The notes beneath the pieces were generated by a model. It was not told where the DNA came from, did no database searches, and was given only the letters and a program-made list of their open reading frames with translations. From Chitinophagaceae bacterium (lineage in GTDB: Bacteria > Bacteroidota > Bacteroidia > Chitinophagales > Chitinophagaceae): a DNA stretch of 64,000 bases. Shown piece by piece: positions 18,301 through 26,406 of this stretch. The stretch covers positions 110,832-174,831 of the forward strand of contig JAHBTJ010000016.1 of NCBI GenBank assembly GCA_019638595.1, given 5' to 3'. Position numbers and translations under genes: made by a program. Each line of letters opens with the position of its first letter. Position 1 is the first letter of the stretch.

Positions 18301-20241
18301 GAGGAGTTAGGGATACTGCAATACGCACCACCTGTACGCGTGGCTGCCTGGTTGTTCTGGTTCCAACTGGAAGATGCGGCCAGGCAAAAATTGCAGCAGC
18401 TCATCACCGCCGCTCATGCCATACAGGAAAGCTTTCCGCAGAGCCGGCAGTTTGCTTTTGTAGAGAAAGGAATAGCGGAGCAATACCAGCATGCCGCCAT
18501 AGCGTATCAAAAGGTACCGGCGCAGGAAGTAGCTGTATACCTGTATAACGAATTTGCTGCTTCTAAGAATTTTACTGTCAGCCGGCAGGCTTTGCAGCTT
18601 AAAAAAGAATTTAAAGCATTTCTGCAGTCAAAAAAACGAACAGATATTTTTCAGCAGGAAGTAAACAATACCGGTTTTAATATTGCCGAACGTTTTTACC
18701 TGGTGCAGGGCTGGCTGCTGGCGTTCATGCAAATACAGCCGGAGGGAACAGATCAGCAATACGTAGATGAAGCTGTTTGCTTATTGTTGTTTAAAGACCA
18801 CCAGTACAGGGAAAGAGCCGCATCGGATACATTGAGCATTGAAGGGTTGAAAGGAACCCATGCTGTAATCCGGGAGGGAAAATACGAGCTGAACTTTCAC
18901 GGGTTTATGAAGAAAATGCAGGAGTATTACGTGCAAATGGTGCCTGCCTATACAGCCTTCAACGGGTTAAAAGAGCAGTTGATCCGGAGCTACAGGCAGC
19001 AGTTAAAAATAGGCGAGTTTGAGCCCAAGGTGCTGACTTCGTTTGTACGTAACCGGTTGATCAACGAAATATATTTTCCGTTAATAGGCGCTAATCTTGC
19101 CAAACAGGTAGGCGCCGCGGGGGATGATAAACGAACTGCGAGAATGGGCATGCTGCTGCTGGTTTCTCCACCAGGATATGGTAAGACCACCCTGATGGAA
19201 TACCTGTCTAAAACCATGGGCCTGCATTTTGTAAAGATCAATGCACCCACCATCGGTCATACTATCACTTCTATTGATCCCGTGGAAGCCACCACTTCAG
19301 GCGCCAGGGAAGAGCTGAAAAAAATAAACCTGGCCTTTGAGATGGCGGATAATGTGATGCTGTATATAGACGATATACAACATTGCAGCGCGGAATTTCT
19401 GCAGAAGTTTATTTCGCTGGCAGACGGTCAGCGTAAAATGGACGGCATATTTGAGGGAGAAAGCAAGACCTATGATTTGCGTGGTAAACGTTTTTGCGTG
19501 GTAATGGCAGGCAACCCGTATACGGAAAGCGGGGAACAGTTTAAAATCCCGGATATGCTGGCCAACCGTGCCGATGTGTATAACCTGGGTGATGTGATTG
19601 GTAACTCGGGTTATTTGTTCAATCTTAGCCTGGTTGAAAATTCGGTTGCCGAAAACCGTTACCTGCAGCGCATTGCCGGGCGAAGTATTGAAGATTTGTA
19701 CAAACTGATCACCTATATAGAAAGCGAAAGCGATATGCTGCCTGAGCCGGAAGGCAATTATAACCAGCAGGAAATAGAAGACGCGATCGCGGTATTGAAA
19801 AATATATTACGCATACGCGGCATTGTTATAAAAGTTAACCAACAATATATAGCCAGCGCGGCAATGAAGGATGCTTATCGTACTGAACCGCCGTTTAAAT
19901 TGCAGGGTTCTTACCGTAATATGAACAAGATGGCTGCTACAGTAGTGCCGCTGATGAACGGGGAAGAGATCAACACGCTTATCCGTTCTCACTACGAAGG
20001 GGAATCTCAAACCCTTACTTCCGATGCGGAAGCCAACCTGCTGAAGCTGAAAGAAATTGCGGGACTGCTTACTCCGGAAGAAACGGAACGCTGGAACAGT
20101 ATTAAAGAAACATTCAGGAAGAACAACAAATTCGGAGGACTGGAAGCCGGTGATACTACCGGGCAGGTGTTGCAGCAGTTGAGCTCATTTAACGAGCACC
20201 TGGAAGCGATTGCAAAGGCGATGAGAGGGAAGGGGCTGTGA
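15397..20241 (+). CDS. Giant DUF3686/AAA ATPase ('DNA repair ATPase' family)
   Basis: 1614 residues. Seen: a large N-terminal region (about 1-480) rich in beta structure that fits DUF3686, a central helical/coiled-coil region (about 480-860), a further helical part, and a C-terminal AAA module with Walker A PPGYGKTT (1258-1265, Lys1263) and Walker B VMLYIDD (1320-1326), then sensor-like VVMAGNP (about 1369). Databases label this family as an ATPase involved in DNA repair, but I see no nuclease, helicase or DNA-binding motif, and the neighbours (PspA, flotillin, YqiJ-like) point to membrane work. The ATPase could remodel PspA or flotillin assemblies, as Vps4 does for ESCRT-III (inference). It is the last gene of the run; a palindromic repeat follows. 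Confidence 0.85.
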   Translation: MAGTEHNTAAILDSGTYEIIRNRLHEQRLDLLQRLAKLNAARKEIFNSSGFQLIANQRITTENNGVARGIMAFGDLTIFAYNVHFGLREDIKLSDVFSIYKFTDNYFEPQPLTLIEDTNFITDFTNLYKYYRDSIFANFRKTEHYLYMIFQTSKNPDDRKAFKWLIKNGTLTYMDDRSIHEVRKTPQHDFQWIKTDLSNRRLGIHPHISILDKVFIEALNGDITFKIENNTDTGKGIYSEPVLNRDQQLDDAEYHYADLGNLIALKIKPYQEDFRSYIFNVRTKQVMSIPMLLNAGILLPDNQGVIFPNGYYLQNGEHKIFESDITDLEFIRSIASPNGEDFLYIFYQRTTNTYVLMSYNMIVQQVETPIICNGFTVFDDGTLVYFRSENEAVRHHQVQIWQTPYTAVLEENKAMAGNVLYKIGNKDIVSAMSECQEVIQLLQKEDSYEDLYEDIHKRANDIIDSYFWIKDAATFDLAVPLTQIRDIASTAIDEFAKVQAQRQHARDVLTAMHKRVDGLVIDIKNASVTSLDQLVHLLAATRSMQGAVIDLLNVKYVDVQAVNSLKETLQQYNTSLSQDTIQFLLKDEALAPYEEKVVQQKQVVTTVTKVIDAQAIEEAVKAIAAELEMLIDILNSLKIEDTTQTTKIVEKISLIFASLNEVKADLVRTTTALRTKESTGEFYAQLTLLDQSIVNFLDLSDSPEKCEDYFTKISIQIEELESKFADFEAFVTKIADKRDEVIKAFTGKKELLIAQINKRTASLEQIGIRVLKNIENKAQSFNDKESIYAFFSTDLMIDKVRSLVSDLKALGDVAKAENLENLVKVTQENALRSLKDKTELFVDGQNIIALGSYKFVVNKQVLNLTIVRRNDQLFYHLIGTSFYKQVTAEALYQYKAIWEQELISENNAVYRSEYLAYQAYMESNLQNGHWDEEAFINEKTERDYAAAYLKGVHNADALLIYRGLKKLQEELGILQYAPPVRVAAWLFWFQLEDAARQKLQQLITAAHAIQESFPQSRQFAFVEKGIAEQYQHAAIAYQKVPAQEVAVYLYNEFAASKNFTVSRQALQLKKEFKAFLQSKKRTDIFQQEVNNTGFNIAERFYLVQGWLLAFMQIQPEGTDQQYVDEAVCLLLFKDHQYRERAASDTLSIEGLKGTHAVIREGKYELNFHGFMKKMQEYYVQMVPAYTAFNGLKEQLIRSYRQQLKIGEFEPKVLTSFVRNRLINEIYFPLIGANLAKQVGAAGDDKRTARMGMLLLVSPPGYGKTTLMEYLSKTMGLHFVKINAPTIGHTITSIDPVEATTSGAREELKKINLAFEMADNVMLYIDDIQHCSAEFLQKFISLADGQRKMDGIFEGESKTYDLRGKRFCVVMAGNPYTESGEQFKIPDMLANRADVYNLGDVIGNSGYLFNLSLVENSVAENRYLQRIAGRSIEDLYKLITYIESESDMLPEPEGNYNQQEIEDAIAVLKNILRIRGIVIKVNQQYIASAAMKDAYRTEPPFKLQGSYRNMNKMAATVVPLMNGEEINTLIRSHYEGESQTLTSDAEANLLKLKEIAGLLTPEETERWNSIKETFRKNNKFGGLEAGDTTGQVLQQLSSFNEHLEAIAKAMRGKGL

Positions 20242-20263
20242 GCTGTCAGCATTGGCGGTTGAA

Positions 20264-20314
20264 GAACCTATGTGGTTTGCCGCCCGGCCTTCGGCGCTGC
20301 AAACCTAACGGTTT
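20264..20314. repeat. REP-like palindromic element, copy 2 (degenerate)
   Basis: Arms GAACCTATGTGGTTTGC (20264-20280) and GCAAACCTAACGGTTT (from 20299) are related to copies 1 and 3 but with mismatches. The 18-nt loop is GC-rich and itself partly self-complementary. It lies between convergent genes, and its right edge overlaps the stop codon of the minus-strand gene at 20313. Confidence 0.65.
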
Positions 20315-20768
20315 ATATATCCTGAATAGTGTTTGTTTTTTTGCTGTATACATTCATTAACCTTTCAATTTCCTGTGGCGGCTTTTCGAGCCAGTTAAGG
20401 CTGATATTTTCCTTGTGCGTACCGGTTTCTATTGTTAAAGAATATCCACCATTATCTTCAGGCTTTTCAATTTTCCAGTTGGTTATCTCTCTCCAGCTAA
20501 AACTGAACGGTTTGCCTTTTTTGTAAATTATAAACTCATTATCAGTAAATACCAGTACGGGATCCTTATTTAATAGGGTTCGCCAGGATCCGAACAGAAA
20601 ATAAGCAAATAAGGCAAATCCTGCTATATTCACCATTTTAGCGGTATTATTGTTTTTATATTCATCTGACAGGAATATATAAGCCGTTGTTCCAATTAAG
20701 ATCATTATTCCCAAAAACAGGAATAGGAAAAGCATTTTTTTTACATATCTGATTGCTACAGGCTGCAT
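20313..20768 (-). CDS. STM3941-like small membrane protein
   Basis: 151 residues. Seen: two hydrophobic helices (about 10-33 and 44-64) followed by a cytoplasmic PH-like beta domain with VFTDNEFIIYKKGKPFSFSWREITNWKIE (about 73-101). This layout, two helices then 'local environment read-out' strands with a Trp-Arg/Ser-Glu-Ile segment, matches the STM3941 family of unknown function. No catalytic motif. The stop codon falls within palindromic repeat copy 2. It is isolated from clear operon partners. Family assignment is moderate; I infer no function. Confidence 0.7.
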   Translation of the reverse strand: MQPVAIRYVKKMLFLFLFLGIMILIGTTAYIFLSDEYKNNNTAKMVNIAGFALFAYFLFGSWRTLLNKDPVLVFTDNEFIIYKKGKPFSFSWREITNWKIEKPEDNGGYSLTIETGTHKENISLNWLEKPPQEIERLMNVYSKKTNTIQDI

Positions 20769-20982
20769 ATTAATTTCATTTGCATTTATTCTTCTATCCG
20801 GCTTTTAAATCTTTCGAAAACGATGTCTTCCATTTTTAAAATTTGGAAATGAAATTATATAAAGTTCTCTTAGTAACTGGCGTTTGCTGCATGAAGGGGG
20901 TATATATAATTATTTATACCTCTATAGTAAGTGTATCACCCGGGTAGGGTTGAGGCTGAAAAGCCGTTGACCCCTGCAGTTT

Positions 20983-21378
20983 TTATATTACTGCAACGCC
21001 CTCTATTTCCACCAGCATATCCGGTGTAAAAAGGCCGTTTACACTTATAAGGGTAAGCGCCGTATCCGGAAAATTGTATACTTCCTTTGCTGCAGTAGTG
21101 CCTTCTATTATGTGCTGCATCATAGTTACATTCCAGTTAACCACGTAAAAAGTTACTTTAACGATGTTTCTTACATCTGCCCCTGCGGCTGTGCAGGCAT
21201 GCCCCATATTAACCAACGCGTTTTTAATCTGGTCTGATAAGCCGGGAGGCAACGTTCCTTTTTCATCGGCGCCTACCTGTCCTGAAAGAAATACAATTTT
21301 ACCGGTTTCGGCTACAGTTGCATGACAGTAACCAGTAGGGGCGGGTGCGCCCGGGATGTTGTGATGAGTAATGTTCAT
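20983..21378 (-). CDS. RidA-like (YjgF/UK114) protein lacking the deaminase Arg
   Basis: 131-residue trimeric Rid-family protein. Seen: KIVFLSGQVGADEKG, an amphipathic region NALVNMGHACTAAGADVRNIVKVTFYVVN, and C-terminal MLVEIEGVAVI, the normal order of the fold. True RidA enzymes hydrolyse 2-iminobutyrate/2-aminoacrylate made by threonine dehydratase and need the Arg of the FPARSCVEV segment (Arg105 in E. coli). Here the aligned segment reads FPDTALTLISV, with no Arg. It is therefore probably one of the other Rid subgroups. It is cotranscribed or adjacent to the AraC gene upstream (70 bases apart). A substrate cannot be named. Confidence 0.88.
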   Translation of the reverse strand: MNITHHNIPGAPAPTGYCHATVAETGKIVFLSGQVGADEKGTLPPGLSDQIKNALVNMGHACTAAGADVRNIVKVTFYVVNWNVTMMQHIIEGTTAAKEVYNFPDTALTLISVNGLFTPDMLVEIEGVAVI

Positions 21379-21448
21379 ACTGTTATTTTTATTTCAAAAC
21401 TATAACAGCAGCTTTTGCGGAAATTGTAAATACGCGACATTCTGTTTT

Positions 21449-22246
21449 CTACAGGTAATCGGTCTGCGCGTTGCAGGATGGACTATATTCAATTTTACCG
21501 GGATTGATCCCTGTAAAATTGGCTACCTCTTTTATAAAGTGCGATTGATCGTAATACTCGTACTGATAGCACAGGTCAGTGAGATTGCCATACTTTCCTT
21601 TTTCAATATCCTGCAATACAAACTGCATTTTCTGTATCCTTGAAAAATAGCCCGGGCTTAGGCCGGTGCGTTCTATAAAATTTCTTTCCAGTTGCCTGGG
21701 GCTTAAGCATGTAAGGCCGGCAAGCTCCTTTACGGTTGTAATGCCTTTTTTTTGCAAAATATTTTCAATACAGTAATCTATCCTGCTTTCATTGCTGTTG
21801 CCCAGATGTGCGGATAAGAACTTTTCAATTATTGCAATACGGCCAGGCATGTCGTCAATCGAAAAGATTTCATTTTCCAACAGGTGTGTATGGGTCGTCC
21901 ATATATCCCTTATATCAATTACCTGGTTGGCAAAGCCTTTTATATTTCCGTTTACAAAACGGTAAAAGCCGTCAGGTTTAAATTTTACGCCTATAAATTC
22001 CGTTCTTTTTCCCGGCTGTATTTCAATAAAGCTGGTAAGCGGCCCCTGAATAAAAGATCGGTGGCTGATCAACCCATTTTCCTGTTTCATAATATGGAAA
22101 GGATCGCCAAAATGTATATGAAGCTCAATGCTGCCATCCGGTATTTTTTTCTTTAACAGGGGCGATGAGGCTGCTTCATTAATGTAATAATAATGAGCAA
22201 TAAATGCTGCAAGCTGCGGAGATGGTGAAAATATCTGTACAGACAT
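21449..22246 (-). CDS. AraC-family transcriptional regulator
   Basis: 265 residues. Seen: an N-terminal cupin-like sensing domain of the DUF6597 type (about 1-130, with KKIPDGSIELHIHFGDP and KPDGFYRFVNG) and a C-terminal double helix-turn-helix (about 165-255) containing TVKELAGLTCLSPRQLERNFIERTGLSPGYFSRI and LTDLCYQYEYYDQSHFIKEVANFTGINPGKI. The same-strand neighbour downstream encodes a Rid-family protein, a possible target (inference). The effector is unknown. Confidence 0.9.
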   Translation of the reverse strand: MSVQIFSPSPQLAAFIAHYYYINEAASSPLLKKKIPDGSIELHIHFGDPFHIMKQENGLISHRSFIQGPLTSFIEIQPGKRTEFIGVKFKPDGFYRFVNGNIKGFANQVIDIRDIWTTHTHLLENEIFSIDDMPGRIAIIEKFLSAHLGNSNESRIDYCIENILQKKGITTVKELAGLTCLSPRQLERNFIERTGLSPGYFSRIQKMQFVLQDIEKGKYGNLTDLCYQYEYYDQSHFIKEVANFTGINPGKIEYSPSCNAQTDYL

Positions 22247-22327
22247 TGTACTGCTGTTTGTTATAAATGTACTGAAATTTGCAGTATTGTAAATAAAAGA
22301 GCAGGCACCTGGAAAGGAGCTTGCTCT

Positions 22328-22987
22328 TTAAAATATTACATTGGTAAAAGACTGAATAAATGTTTTTATCTCATCGCCCGTTAATACGCCCAGCACGCCG
22401 GTAACTACAAACTGCACACCTACACAAAGAATAATAAAGCCCATGATCTTGGTCATGGCATGTAAACCATTTACACCCAATAGTTTTACCAAACGGGCGG
22501 AAGAACGTAAAATAAAATATACAATAAGCGCTACAACCAGTATGCCCAAAGCAATGTATATATAATCCATCCATGATCCCCTGGCAATTGAGCTCATGCC
22601 AATAACAACAGAAATAGCTCCGGGACCGCTAAGGCTTGGCATAGCCAGCGGCGTAAATGAAATATCTCTTTTGGTTGCCGCTTCCGCTCTTTCAGCGTCT
22701 GTATGTTCCGTGTCCTTTGGCTTCAACATGCCCAATCCCACGCCCGAAACCAGTATGCCGCCTGCTATGCGCATGCCGGGTAATGATAATCCGAAAAATT
22801 TCATAATGAATGTGCCGGCTACCAGGAAAACCAATAAAATGCCGCACATATATATTACACCTTTTTTTGCCTGGTTGTTTCTTTCCGCATTGCTATAACC
22901 TTCGGTAAGCGATATGAACAGAGGGGCGGTACTGAAGGGATTTACAATGGGCAGTAGTGCTGCTATAGTACCGAAAATCAATTCCAT
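22328..22987 (-). CDS. MarC family inner membrane protein
   Basis: 219 residues with six predicted hydrophobic helices. Seen: N-terminal FGTIAALLPIVNPFSTAPLFISLTEG, the conserved Asn-Pro of helix 1, then MRIAGGILVSGVGLGML and MPSLSGPGAISVVIGMS, which together define the MarC/YhgN (UPF0056) family. Members are NAAT-like membrane proteins of uncertain transport role; an early link to multiple antibiotic resistance is not supported. The protein is full length. It stands alone, 81 bases from the AraC gene. Confidence 0.9.
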   Translation of the reverse strand: MELIFGTIAALLPIVNPFSTAPLFISLTEGYSNAERNNQAKKGVIYMCGILLVFLVAGTFIMKFFGLSLPGMRIAGGILVSGVGLGMLKPKDTEHTDAERAEAATKRDISFTPLAMPSLSGPGAISVVIGMSSIARGSWMDYIYIALGILVVALIVYFILRSSARLVKLLGVNGLHAMTKIMGFIILCVGVQFVVTGVLGVLTGDEIKTFIQSFTNVIF

Positions 22988-23107
22988 GCCTAACGCTTTG
23001 AATTATCTGAAATAAAGCGGCGAAGGTAAAATATCTGATCGTTTTGCACAACATTCCGGAAAGGGAAAGCGTGCAAAAAAGTTCCATTTAAAATAGAACG
23101 TTACTGA

Positions 23108-23899
23108 TCAAATGACGCTTACTGTTTTTTCCAGGAATGGCTTTAGTTCTTCCAGGGAATTTACAACTTTTACAATTTTTCCTGTTTTGTCAATAAGTAA
23201 GTGCGTGGGGTACATGGAGATGTTTAAGCTGTCTTGCATATAAGCCTCTGCTTCAGGCACCACGGTATATGTAAGTGGTCTGGTTTTCAGAAATTCTATA
23301 AGCTCCTTTTTTTTATCAATGGCAAGACTTACAAAAACGATGTCATTCCTGCCGGAATATTCATCAACCAGCTTATTGCAATCCGGAAATTCTTTAACGC
23401 AGGCTACACAACTGATAAACCAGCATTTTAAAACCATTGTTTTTCCCCGGGTGGAAGTATTGGTATAGTTGATTCCATTCAGATCGGTAAAGCTGAATGA
23501 AGGGATTTCTTTTCCTTCCATTTTATAATGTCCCATTTCAATTTCCGCCAGGTGCGCTACCGTACTGGCAATATTCTTGTTTTCACTGTTAAGTACATGT
23601 AGTTTATAAACCGGTTGCCCCCTGAATAATTTAATTTTAAATGCTACCCTGTTTCCCTGCATCAAATTATTTAAGAAGGTTGCTTTGTCAAGCGTTGCGG
23701 AGTCAACATCCAATCCAATAAAATCGGCAGATAGCGGAACGTTATAATAAACATAATTATACCAGGTAGTATAATCTTTTAGTATACTGGCAGTATCAAC
23801 TTTGAATGTTTGGCTTTGAGCATCGGGTTGTTCCTGATCGCCCGTGTTATTACACGATAATAAAAGCAATGCGAATGATACGGTTAAAGCAAATTTCAT
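23108..23899 (-). CDS. TlpA-like thioredoxin-fold lipoprotein
   Basis: 263 residues. Seen: lipoprotein signal with lipobox LLLLSC (Cys16), an N-terminal accessory beta region (about 30-140), then a redoxin domain with the active site WFISCVACVKEF (CxxC as Cys-Val-Ala-Cys, about residues 167-170) and MYPTHLLIDKTGKIV with the cis-Pro. Such envelope thiol-disulfide proteins reduce or isomerise disulfides or serve cytochrome maturation. The substrate is unknown. No Ccm or Dsb partner is nearby. Length fits Bacteroidota TlpA-like lipoproteins. Confidence 0.85.
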   Translation of the reverse strand: MKFALTVSFALLLLSCNNTGDQEQPDAQSQTFKVDTASILKDYTTWYNYVYYNVPLSADFIGLDVDSATLDKATFLNNLMQGNRVAFKIKLFRGQPVYKLHVLNSENKNIASTVAHLAEIEMGHYKMEGKEIPSFSFTDLNGINYTNTSTRGKTMVLKCWFISCVACVKEFPDCNKLVDEYSGRNDIVFVSLAIDKKKELIEFLKTRPLTYTVVPEAEAYMQDSLNISMYPTHLLIDKTGKIVKVVNSLEELKPFLEKTVSVI

Positions 23900-24017
23900 T
23901 CTATGGTTAATTATGGATTATTGATTGGGGGAAGAATAGGCATTTATGAAGGTAATCATTTTGGAGCATATATGTATGCCGTGGGCTTCCGCCAGCATAC
24001 TTTTGTTGTGCATACTT

Positions 24018-24533
24018 TTAGTAAGTAACGCGGTAAGTCATTACAAGGTTAACATTTATTGTGTGATATGTAAAGTGAAACGGACTAAGCCCGTCTTGTT
24101 CATGCTTTTTATTTGCATATAGTTTTCCGTTTTCCACTACAAAAATTGAATAATGCCCTGCCGGGATATCTGCTTGAAAAAAGCCATTCTCATCTGTGTG
24201 CACTTGTGTTACAAGCTGTGTATTAAGAGAGTCGAAAAAATTACCATAGGGGTTACCCGGTACTGCATCATTAACGGTTGAATATTGATAAATTTTCACA
24301 GTCCGCTCTGCGGGGCAATGTTGTATACTGGGGGCATGATATGAAATTGTGGGCATGTAATCTCCTTCGGCAAACGAAACAGTACCCCATACGCCCTGGG
24401 GTATAGTTATTTTTTTTGCATTGCTAACATATACTTGTTGAATATCGCAATCAATAGGTGTAAAGCTGTTGCTGTCCTTCCGGCATCCAATAAAAAGCAG
24501 TGTGAAGGAGCAAACATTTAAGGTTTTTCTCAT
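24018..24533 (-). CDS. Hypothetical small lipoprotein
   Basis: 171 residues. The frame is open back to 24635, but an ATG at 24533 begins a clear lipoprotein signal (MRKTLNVCSFTLLFIGC, Cys17), so that start is chosen. The mature part looks all-beta, with a carboxypeptidase-regulatory-like segment (ENGFFQADIPAGHYSIFVVENGKLYANK, about 115-142). No catalytic motif is visible and I do not recognise the family. It lies 98 bases downstream of the end of the longer helical-repeat gene on the same strand. Confidence 0.65.
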   Translation of the reverse strand: MRKTLNVCSFTLLFIGCRKDSNSFTPIDCDIQQVYVSNAKKITIPQGVWGTVSFAEGDYMPTISYHAPSIQHCPAERTVKIYQYSTVNDAVPGNPYGNFFDSLNTQLVTQVHTDENGFFQADIPAGHYSIFVVENGKLYANKKHEQDGLSPFHFTYHTINVNLVMTYRVTY

Positions 24534-24631
24534 GCCATGAGTTTTTTGTCTGACATCCCTGACAGGAAGAACGTTGCTCATTGCCTGGGTATTATACCCT
24601 GCACCCTGCCTCAAACTGTAAACCATACACT

Positions 24632-26197
24632 TCAAACCTGTTTCGCTCTCGTATCCTGCTGGGCTTTCTGGAATTTCTGGCGCATGATCTCCTGTACCGG
24701 TACATTCTTTATTTTGCTTTCCAGCCAGGATATGATATCCAGGTACATGAACGATCGGCTTTCTAACGGGTTATCTTTGTATTTCTCGAGCTTATTCTTC
24801 AATGCGGTGAAAGCGGTTTTAACCTGCTTTTTATCGAGGTGGAACGATTTACGCAAAAAGCGGAATATCTCTTCTTCCACCACGCTCAGGTTTTGCATTT
24901 TGGCCATAAAGCGGTATACCGATTTAATGAGGTATTCCAGCAGGTCGTAGTTACCCAGCTCATAATGCGCTATCAGGTGCAGCAGGCGGGAGTAGCATTG
25001 CAGGTCGGTGCGCAGGTCAACCTTCCAGTTAATGATGCGGTTAAGATATTCAATGGCTTTTTCATTGTCGCCGCTGCCAAAATACAGGCAGGCTATCTTG
25101 TAATAAAATACCAGCACCCGGTGGCGGTCCATCTTCAAACGGTACTCCTGTATCTTGTTTTCAATTTCAGGCACCAGCTTCAGTCCTTCAGTAAAGCTGC
25201 CTTCCAAAAAATGTTTGTTCAGCTTGGCTACATACAAATAAATAAACGATTGAGTACGGTTATTGTCGTTGCTGTTGGCTTCTTTTGATTGGTAAAACGC
25301 TTCAAATTGCTTAAGCGTACAGTTGAACTTATCGTAATTCAGCAGTACAAAGTGCGCGTTCAGCAAATTGTGCATTCCTTTAATGTAAAGCTGTGTGTCT
25401 ACGCCTTTCATATAGGGTTCTTTTTCAAAAGCGTCTACCCATTTTTGGCAATAGCGGTAATACATCAGCAGGTCCTGCAAAATAAAGCCATACCATGCAT
25501 AGCATTCATACAGGTAATGCCTGGCATAAAATGTATAGTAATGCTCTGTGTTTTTGGGCAGGTTGCTTTCAAAAAAAGCTTTTACGGCAATGCGTTCCTT
25601 TTCATCGCGGGCATGCCCCATTTTAATATACCAGCTATACAATTGCAGCGACAGGTTGGAGAGCCGCCCGATCATGGTAATACGGTCGGTAATATCGGCT
25701 ACTTCTTTCGATAATATTTCCGCCCGGTTCTCAATGCTCCTGGTAATATACAATGCCTCTATTTTCTTTTCAAACATCAGTGCCTGCAGCCAATAGGTAA
25801 GCTGGTGATAGGTTTTGGCATCCTGTTTAATACGGTCGAGCGTTTTAAGGCTTTGCAGGTATAAACCCTTGTTATACAGTATACGAGCGTAATCCATTAG
25901 CTCATGCAGTTGCAATTGTATATTATTGTCATCCTTTAAAATACGCAGGCTGGCCATGATCTGGCGGTACAGGGCGGCTTTAAGGTTCGATAGCTGCTGC
26001 TTTTTAATATCGGGGTTTTTCTTCAGTAAAGCCTCCTCATCGTAATCTTCCAGCTTGTCAAGCGCGTCGAACAACTGCACCGTTTTCATATCCGGCGTGG
26101 TTGCATTGCGCTGTACAAATAGCTTAAAATTGCGTTTTTCAGCCTTTTCAAGCGATTTTATTAGCTGGAATAATTCATCTGTCGATCGTTTGGGCAT
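24632..26197 (-). CDS. Hypothetical helical-repeat (TPR-like) protein
   Basis: 521 residues, almost wholly alpha-helical, with no signal peptide or membrane span. Seen: a charged start (MPKRSTDELFQLIKSLEKAEKRNFKLFVQR), then helix pairs with the spacing and small/aromatic pattern of TPR-type repeats through about residue 450, rich in Tyr, Leu and Lys. It probably acts as a cytoplasmic scaffold, but nothing in the sequence names a partner. It is divergent from leuA across 209 bases. Not recognised beyond being a common type of long hypothetical protein in this group. Confidence 0.7.
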   Translation of the reverse strand: MPKRSTDELFQLIKSLEKAEKRNFKLFVQRNATTPDMKTVQLFDALDKLEDYDEEALLKKNPDIKKQQLSNLKAALYRQIMASLRILKDDNNIQLQLHELMDYARILYNKGLYLQSLKTLDRIKQDAKTYHQLTYWLQALMFEKKIEALYITRSIENRAEILSKEVADITDRITMIGRLSNLSLQLYSWYIKMGHARDEKERIAVKAFFESNLPKNTEHYYTFYARHYLYECYAWYGFILQDLLMYYRYCQKWVDAFEKEPYMKGVDTQLYIKGMHNLLNAHFVLLNYDKFNCTLKQFEAFYQSKEANSNDNNRTQSFIYLYVAKLNKHFLEGSFTEGLKLVPEIENKIQEYRLKMDRHRVLVFYYKIACLYFGSGDNEKAIEYLNRIINWKVDLRTDLQCYSRLLHLIAHYELGNYDLLEYLIKSVYRFMAKMQNLSVVEEEIFRFLRKSFHLDKKQVKTAFTALKNKLEKYKDNPLESRSFMYLDIISWLESKIKNVPVQEIMRQKFQKAQQDTRAKQV

Positions 26198-26287
26198 CGT
26201 AATAAGAATTCTTTAAAACCCGCTATGGTAAAGGGTTTTATGTTTAAAAGCTGCTTTTACACAGTGTAATATGCCGTTTAAAATGGT

Positions 26288-26318
26288 TTTTATTACCTGT
26301 GTTGAGCCGGTAAATTCG
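26288..26318 (+). promoter_or_regulatory. Candidate leuA promoter
   Basis: TAAATTCG at 26311-26318 with TTTT at 26288-26291, spacer 19 nt. The -7 box matches the TAnnTTCG form seen at the ilv and thr promoters; the -33 box deviates by one base. The predicted leader of about 80 nt shows no Leu-rich reading frame. Confidence 0.4.
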
Positions 26319-26406
26319 CTCAGGTTATGCAAATTTCCAATTTTATTGCAACTGAATGAACGATTTATCCACCAAATGCTGCTATGTAATCATCTAAAAT
26401 CCGGCT

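Noticed and set aside
26198-26406. Possible Leu leader peptide upstream of leuA
   Set aside because: Short ORFs starting at several ATGs in this gap contain some Leu codons (for example MLLCNHL), but none has a run and no terminator lies before leuA.
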